NCBI GenBank assembly: GCA_032907525.1
Contig: JAJJPM010000077.1
Location: 39,534 to 103,533 of the forward strand
Origin: JAHJQQ01 sp032907525
Lineage (GTDB): Bacteria > Pseudomonadota > Gammaproteobacteria > Thiohalobacterales > Thiohalobacteraceae
Length of the DNA stretch: 64,000 nt
Direction of reading: 5' to 3'
A program made the translations under genes and the position numbers. The notes beneath the pieces are model-generated. The model saw only the letters and a program-made list of their open reading frames with translations, was not told where the DNA came from and ran no database searches. Shown here piece by piece: positions 58,668-64,000 of this stretch (positions are counted from its first letter, which is position 1; every line of letters begins with the position of its first letter).

Positions 58668-59498
58668 ATGCTCCTCAGATTCACCAAGATGCACGGCCTG
58701 GGCAACGACTTCGTCGTCATCGACGGCGTGCGCCAGCGGGTGTCGCTCACGCCGGATCAGGTGCGCTTCCTGGCCGACCGCCGCCGCGGCGTCGGCTGCG
58801 ATCAGGTGCTGATCGTCGAACCGCCGCAGAGCGCCGGCGTGGATTTCCGCTACCGCATCTTCAACGCCGACGGCGGCGAGGTGGGACAGTGCGGCAACGG
58901 TGCGCGCTGCTTCGCGCGCTTCGTGTTCGAGGAGGGATTGACGGACAAGACGCGCATCCCGGTCGAGACCGCCGGCGGCCGCATGGAGCTGGAACTGCTG
59001 GACGACGGCCAGGTGCGGGTCGACATGGGTGTGCCACGGCTGGCGCCGGCCGAGATCCCTTTCCTGGCGCCGGCGCAGGCGGCACGCTACGCGCTGGAGG
59101 TCGACGGCCGGGAGTTCGAGGTCGGCGCCGTGTCCCTGGGCAACCCGCATGCGGTGCTGGTCGTGCCGGACGTCGCCGCGGCGCCTGTCGGGACGCTCGG
59201 CCCGCGCATCGAGCGCCATGCCCGCTTTCCAGAGCGCGTCAACGTCGGCTTCATGCAGGTGCTCGCGCCCGACCGCGTGCGCCTGCGCGTGTTCGAGCGC
59301 GGCGCCGGCGAGACCGAAGCCTGCGGCAGCGGCGCCTGTGCGGCGGCGGTGATCGGGCAGGTGCAGGGCGTTCTCGGACCCAAGGTCCGCGTCAGCCTGC
59401 CGGGCGGCGATCTTGTGATAAGCTGGGCCGGCGTCGGCGAACCGGTGTACATGACCGGTCCGGCGACCCGCGTCTTCGAGGGCCAGATCGAACTATGA
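58668..59498 (+). CDS. dapF: Diaminopimelate epimerase
   Basis: The enzyme interconverts LL- and meso-diaminopimelate for lysine and peptidoglycan; 276 residues. The catalytic cysteines are Cys75 in VGQCGNGARCFARF and a second near 219 in ETEACGSGACAAA. The start MLLRFTKMHGLGNDFVVIDG is canonical and supports the ATG at 58668. It overlaps the DUF484 gene by 4 bases. Confidence 0.97.
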   Translation: MLLRFTKMHGLGNDFVVIDGVRQRVSLTPDQVRFLADRRRGVGCDQVLIVEPPQSAGVDFRYRIFNADGGEVGQCGNGARCFARFVFEEGLTDKTRIPVETAGGRMELELLDDGQVRVDMGVPRLAPAEIPFLAPAQAARYALEVDGREFEVGAVSLGNPHAVLVVPDVAAAPVGTLGPRIERHARFPERVNVGFMQVLAPDRVRLRVFERGAGETEACGSGACAAAVIGQVQGVLGPKVRVSLPGGDLVISWAGVGEPVYMTGPATRVFEGQIEL

Positions 59499-60217
59499 AC
59501 ACACAGCGACCCCTGGGCTCCGACCCGGCCGCGAGCGAGGTCTCGGCCGAGCAGGTGGAGCAGTATCTGCGCACGCACCTGGAATTCTTCAACGAGCATC
59601 CCGCGCTGCTCGCCGGCCTGCGCATCCCGCACGCGTCCGGACCGGCGGTCTCCCTGATCGAACGTCAGGTGAGCGTGCTGCGCGACCAGAACCAGCAGTA
59701 CAAGCGCAAGCTCATGGAACTGGTGCAGGTGGGCCGCGACAACGACAACCTGCACCGCAATCTGCACCAGCTGACGCTGGCGCTGATGCGCGCCGACAGC
59801 CTCGAAGACGTGATCGAGCGCGTGCACGGCCATCTGCGCGACGACTTCAAGGCAGACGCGGTGGCCCTGCGTCTCGCGCGCCTGCCGGCGGACTTCCAGA
59901 GCGACACCTGCACGCTGCCGCTGGACGCGGGCGATCCGGCGCTCGCGGCCTTCGCGCCGTTCTTCCGGGCCGTGCGGCCGCTGTGCGGTCAGCTCAAACC
60001 CGAGCAGCTCGCCTTCCTGTTCGATGAACAGGCCGATGCCGTCGCCTCGGTCGCGCTGCTGCCGCTGGGCGTCGAGTCCGAGCTCGGCATGCTGGCCATC
60101 GGCAGCCACGACGAACACCGCTTCCACCCGGCCATGGATACCCTGTTCCTGCGTTGCCTGGGCGAACTGGTCGCCTGCGCGCTGACGCCGTATCTGGAAC
60201 CCGCGCCGGCGGCGTGA
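59495..60217 (+). CDS. DUF484 family protein
   Basis: This is a 240-residue protein. The N terminus (VEQYLRTHLEFFNEHPALLA) and coiled coil (VSLIERQVSVLRDQNQQYKR) lead into a GAF-like domain, the organisation of DUF484 (YigA). It has no signal peptide. Its place between dapF and xerC is conserved in E. coli and Pseudomonas; the function is unknown. It starts inside the dapF stop (ATGA). Confidence 0.94.
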   Translation: MNTQRPLGSDPAASEVSAEQVEQYLRTHLEFFNEHPALLAGLRIPHASGPAVSLIERQVSVLRDQNQQYKRKLMELVQVGRDNDNLHRNLHQLTLALMRADSLEDVIERVHGHLRDDFKADAVALRLARLPADFQSDTCTLPLDAGDPALAAFAPFFRAVRPLCGQLKPEQLAFLFDEQADAVASVALLPLGVESELGMLAIGSHDEHRFHPAMDTLFLRCLGELVACALTPYLEPAPAA

Positions 60218-60235
60218 ATTGGCAGACGTTAAATG

Positions 60236-60288
60236 CCTTCAATACGAAGGCGCCCCGTCTTCATCCTGGGACGCCTTCGTGTTGAAGG
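60236..60288. repeat. ACGAAGGCG-family palindrome between the DUF484 gene and xerC
   Basis: CCTTCAATACGAAGGCGCCC and the near-complement ending in CGTGTTGAAGG (arms 60236-60256 and 60268-60288, two mismatches) enclose an 11-base loop. It is related to the outer part of the element at 58471-58611. It ends 10 bases before the xerC start codon. Confidence 0.88.
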
Positions 60289-60298
60289 TTTTCAGATT

Positions 60299-61210
60299 AT
60301 GCATCCCGCCGCCCTCGAAGACCTCGACCGCTACCTGAGTCATCTGAGTCAGGAGCGGCGGCTGTCGGCGCACACGTGCGCGGGCTATGCGCGCGATCTG
60401 CGGCACTTGGCCGCCTTCTGCGACCGGCAGGGACATGCCGAGTGGACCACGCTGGGCACCCACGACCTGCGGGCCTACGCCGCCGCCTGCCACCGCGAGG
60501 GCCTGTCGGGCAAGAGCATCCAGCGGCGGCTGTCGGCCGCGCGCGGGCTGTTCGACTACCTGTTGCGCGAGGGCCGCGCCACTCACAATCCGGCGCAGGA
60601 TATCCGCGCCCCGAAAAGCGAGCGCAAGCTTCCGGCGGTGCTGGACGCGGACCAGATGGCGCGGCTGCTGGACCTGCCCGCACAGGATACGCTGGCGGTG
60701 CGCGATCTGGCCTTCATGGAGCTGCTGTACTCCTCCGGCCTGCGCCTGGCCGAACTCACCGGCCTGGATCTCCCGGCCCTGGACCTCGACGGCGGCCTGG
60801 TCACGGTCACCGGCAAGGGCCGCAAGACCCGGGTGGTGCCGGTGGGGCGTCGCGCGCGGGAGGCGCTGACGCGCTGGCTTGGGGTGCGGGCCGGGCTCCT
60901 GCCGCCGGGCCGGGACGAGGCGGCGCTGTTCATCGGCCGCAACGGCCGCCGGCTGTCGGGTCGGGCGGTACAGCAGCGCCTGGACCTCTGGGCGCGCCGC
61001 CAGGGCCTCGATGGCCGCGTCCACCCGCACCGCCTGCGGCATTCCTTCGCCAGCCATCTGCTGGAATCCAGCGGCGACCTGCGGGCCGTGCAGGAGCTGC
61101 TCGGTCACGCCGACATCAGCACCACCCAGGTGTATACCCATTTGGATTTTCAACACCTTGCCGAGGTCTACGACCGCGCGCACCCGCGCGCCAGGCGGCG
61201 GCCGAAGTAG
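60299..61210 (+). CDS. xerC: Tyrosine recombinase XerC
   Basis: The recombinase resolves chromosome dimers at dif together with XerD; 303 residues. The N-terminal SAM-like DNA-binding domain covers 1-95. The catalytic set is Arg in YSSGLRLAELTGLD, Lys in VTGKGRKTRVVPVG, HxxR in HPHRLRHSFASHLL, His in LLGHADISTTQ and the nucleophile Tyr in VYTHLD. XerC rather than XerD is inferred from the dapF-DUF484-xerC order. The ATG at 60299 lies 10 bases after a palindrome, with AAGG in the repeat arm as the only possible ribosome site. Confidence 0.96.
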   Translation: MHPAALEDLDRYLSHLSQERRLSAHTCAGYARDLRHLAAFCDRQGHAEWTTLGTHDLRAYAAACHREGLSGKSIQRRLSAARGLFDYLLREGRATHNPAQDIRAPKSERKLPAVLDADQMARLLDLPAQDTLAVRDLAFMELLYSSGLRLAELTGLDLPALDLDGGLVTVTGKGRKTRVVPVGRRAREALTRWLGVRAGLLPPGRDEAALFIGRNGRRLSGRAVQQRLDLWARRQGLDGRVHPHRLRHSFASHLLESSGDLRAVQELLGHADISTTQVYTHLDFQHLAEVYDRAHPRARRRPK

Positions 61211-61243
61211 ATCCGCCGCATCCGGCGCAAAGACGCGCCAGAA

Positions 61244-61271
61244 AAACCCGTTTCGCGGGTTTCGTGGCCAC
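61244..61271. repeat. Hairpin and partial GCCACG-family half-copy after xerC
   Basis: AAACCCG and CGGGTTT form a small stem at 61244-61262, and the following TTCGTGGCC matches the right arm of the GCCACGAAATCC repeats. It looks like a decayed copy. No T-tract follows. Confidence 0.45.
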
Positions 61272-61402
61272 AGCGGGTTTTGCTTCGCGTTGAAGTTTGC
61301 CTTTCCTCATGCCTACCTCTGGAAATCCCTGGAATTTCCAACTGCTGCACCGCGCAGCGATGGTGTAGAATCGGGCGCCTGTCTGCAGCACGGGGGACTC
61401 CA

Positions 61403-61939
61403 GTGGAACAGTTCGACGGCACGACGATCCTCTCGGTACGGCGCGGCGGCAGCGTGGTCATCGGCGGCGACGGCCAGGTCACGCTGGGCAACACCGTGCT
61501 CAAGGGCAACGCGCGCAAGGTCCGGCGGCTGTTCCAGGATCAGATCCTGGCGGGCTTCGCCGGCGGCACGGCGGATGCCTTCACGCTGTTCGAGCGCTTC
61601 GAAGCGAAGCTGGAGAAGCACCGCGGCAATCTGACGCGCGCCGCCGTGGAACTGGCCAAGGACTGGCGCACCGACCGCATGCTGCGCCGGCTGGAGGCAC
61701 TGCTGGCGGTGGCCGACCGCGACACCTCGCTGATCCTCACCGGCAATGGCGACGTGGTGGAGCCCGAGCAGGGCATCATCGCCATCGGCTCCGGCGGGCC
61801 CTTCGCCCAGTCGGCGGCGCGCGCTCTGCTGGAGAACACCGAGCTGCCGGCGCGCGACATCGTCGAGCGGAGCCTGAACATCGCGGCCGACATCTGCATC
61901 TACACCAACCGGAATCTGACCATCGAGGAATTGAGCTGA
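61403..61939 (+). CDS. hslV: HslV (ClpQ) peptidase subunit
   Basis: This is the proteolytic subunit of the HslVU ATP-dependent protease; 178 residues. The catalytic N-terminal Thr would be Thr7 in DGTTILSVRRGGSVVIGGD, exposed after removal of a six-residue propeptide, as in several proteobacteria whose HslV begins with a short EQF-type leader. Other conserved parts are GNTVLKGNARKVRRL and IIAIGSGGPFAQSAARALL. Start is GTG at 61403 after GGGGGACTCCA. TAGAAT at 61366-61371 could be a -10 box. hslU follows. Confidence 0.96.
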   Translation: MEQFDGTTILSVRRGGSVVIGGDGQVTLGNTVLKGNARKVRRLFQDQILAGFAGGTADAFTLFERFEAKLEKHRGNLTRAAVELAKDWRTDRMLRRLEALLAVADRDTSLILTGNGDVVEPEQGIIAIGSGGPFAQSAARALLENTELPARDIVERSLNIAADICIYTNRNLTIEELS

Positions 61940-61947
61940 AGGTATTG

Positions 61948-62033
61948 AGGGGCTGGGGTCTGGGGGCTAGGGACTAGCGAATCCAGAACCCCATGCCCAG
62001 CCCCTAGTCCCTAGCCCCCAGACCCTAGCCCCT
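61948..62033. repeat. CTAG-rich palindrome between hslV and hslU
   Basis: Two 30-base arms (61948-61977 and 62004-62033) are complementary except for one position. They are built from AGGGGCT, GGGGTCT, GGGGGCTAG and GGACTAG units and contain five CTAG tetranucleotides. The right arm ends at the base before the hslU ATG, so no ribosome site exists there. Same family as 28313-28466 and 63381-63456. Confidence 0.92.
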
Positions 62034-63371
<1,338 letters not shown>

Positions 63372-63380
63372 CACCAGGCA

Positions 63381-63456
63381 CTAGGGGCTAGGTGCTAGGG
63401 CCGAGAAAACCCCCTTCTTCCTTCACCTCGGCCCTAGCACCTAGTACCTAGCACCT
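63381..63456. repeat. CTAG-rich palindrome between hslU and the DUF971 gene
   Basis: ACTAGGGGCTAGGTGCTAGG plus GCCGAG (63381-63406) pairs with CTCGGCCCTAGCACCTAGTA and following bases (63427-63456). CTAG occurs six times. The unit pattern resembles the element before hslU but the order of units differs, so these are family members rather than exact copies. Confidence 0.9.
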
Positions 63457-63478
63457 GCATTGACAGAGGACTTACGTC

Positions 63479-63847
63479 ATGGGTATCCACCCCACCGAGA
63501 TCAACCTGCATAAACAGTCCCGCATCCTCGAGATCGCCTTCGAGGACGGGTCGCGCTTCAACCTGCCGGCCGAATATCTGCGCGTGTATTCCCCCTCCGC
63601 CGAGGTGCAGGGCCACGGCCCCGGCCAGGGCGTGCTGCAGATCGGCAAGGAGGACGTGAGCATCGAGAACATCGTCCAGGTCGGCAACTACGCCGTGCAG
63701 CTGTTCTTCGACGACAACCACAACACCGGCATCTACGCCTGGGAAACCCTGTATGATCTGGGCAAGAACCAGGAGCGCTACTGGCAGGAATACCTGGACA
63801 AACTCGCCAAGGCCGGCCACAAGCGCCGCGGCGAGACGGCGAATTGA
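63479..63847 (+). CDS. DUF971 (GBBH-like N-terminal domain) protein
   Basis: This is a 122-residue single-domain protein of the DUF971 family, whose fold matches the N-terminal domain of gamma-butyrobetaine hydroxylase. Typical parts are PTEINLHKQSRILEIAFEDG, RFNLPAEYLRVYSPSAEVQG, VGNYAVQLFFDDNHNTGIYA and WETLYDLGKNQERYWQEYL. Such proteins are linked to iron-sulfur or iron handling in some bacteria, without firm proof. It usually follows hslVU, as here. The ATG at 63479 has AGAGGA 10 bases upstream. Confidence 0.93.
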   Translation: MGIHPTEINLHKQSRILEIAFEDGSRFNLPAEYLRVYSPSAEVQGHGPGQGVLQIGKEDVSIENIVQVGNYAVQLFFDDNHNTGIYAWETLYDLGKNQERYWQEYLDKLAKAGHKRRGETAN

Positions 63848-63913
63848 TCGCTGAATAGGCCACTTTAACCGCAAAGGACACCAAGGCGCGCGAAGAACAT
63901 CGAAAACATGCTG

Positions 63914-63992
63914 GCCACGAAATCCACGAAACCCACGAAAAGGATTTATGTTTACACCCATTAGCTTTCGTGGGTTTCGTGGATTTCGTGGC
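63914..63992. repeat. Palindromic repeat, GCCACGAAATCC family, perfect 23-bp arms
   Basis: The arms 63914-63936 and 63970-63992 are exact complements, with a 33-base loop unrelated to the loops of the other copies. The last 150 bases of the window after the DUF971 gene contain only this element. Confidence 0.96.
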
Positions 63993-64000
63993 CATACAGG

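Noticed and set aside
61282..61312. Possible heat-shock (sigma-32) promoter upstream of hslV, GTTGAAG followed by CTCATGC
   Set aside because: The spacer is only 10 bases, shorter than the usual range, and both boxes deviate from consensus. hslVU is a heat-shock operon in E. coli, but this site is not convincing.

Overview
The window is GC-rich bacterial chromosome, densely packed with core genes on both strands. Gene content and order point to a gammaproteobacterium: def-fmt-rsmB with trkA/trkH, dprA-smg-topA-tsaC, argH/algZ-algR-hemC-hemD-hemX-hemY, class I cyaA, and lptM-lysA-dapF-DUF484-xerC followed by hslVU. The right half is arranged much as in Pseudomonas. Other genes (two-gene rubrerythrin/rubredoxin system, diheme cytochrome with DUF302, SoxW-like thioredoxin) suggest a Chromatiales-like or related lineage, but the species cannot be named from the sequence alone.

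Layout. 1-11055 (minus strand): a long cluster read def, fmt, rsmB, DUF4390, ntrY, ntrX, trkA, trkH, methyltransferase, TPR protein (cut by the left edge). 11258-22041 (plus): LysM protein, dprA, smg, topA, tsaC, a diguanylate cyclase, hemF, oxyR, then rubrerythrin-rubredoxin-rubredoxin reductase behind a good OxyR box. 22042-22533 has no protein gene but carries what looks like a complete small-RNA locus on the minus strand: activator dyads, a sigma-54 promoter, a strongly paired RNA of about 320 nt and two tandem intrinsic terminators. 22534-32090: an unknown protein, hemB, DUF47-PiT phosphate uptake, aroE, an RRM protein, gamma carbonic anhydrase, glutathione reductase, oligopeptidase A. 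32202-37325: xthA-ubiD, a DsbA-like protein, a sugar-epimerase-like SDR, and a 2Fe-2S flavin reductase. 37317-45492: hemY-hemX-hemD-hemC, a thioredoxin, algR-algZ and argH. 45503-53364: a membrane GGDEF/EAL protein with a cupredoxin-like partner, a MazG-type pyrophosphatase, a PAS protein with a broken GGDEF domain, and adenylate cyclase. 53404-63847: DUF302 proteins, an esterase, lptM-lysA, a methyltransferase and CoA-binding protein, dapF-DUF484-xerC, hslV-hslU and DUF971.

Themes. Heme synthesis recurs (hemF, hemB, hemC, hemD, hemX, hemY), as does oxidative-stress defence (OxyR, rubrerythrin, rubredoxin, glutathione reductase). Several nucleotide-signalling proteins cluster around cyaA.

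The intergenic spaces are unusually rich in palindromes. At least five families occur, several in multiple copies, some nested in one another and some abutting start or stop codons directly. The most interesting candidate for something undescribed is the sigma-54 RNA locus at 22047-22522. Next come the CTAG-rich palindromes that occupy complete intergenic gaps up to the start codons of hslU and the carbonic anhydrase gene.
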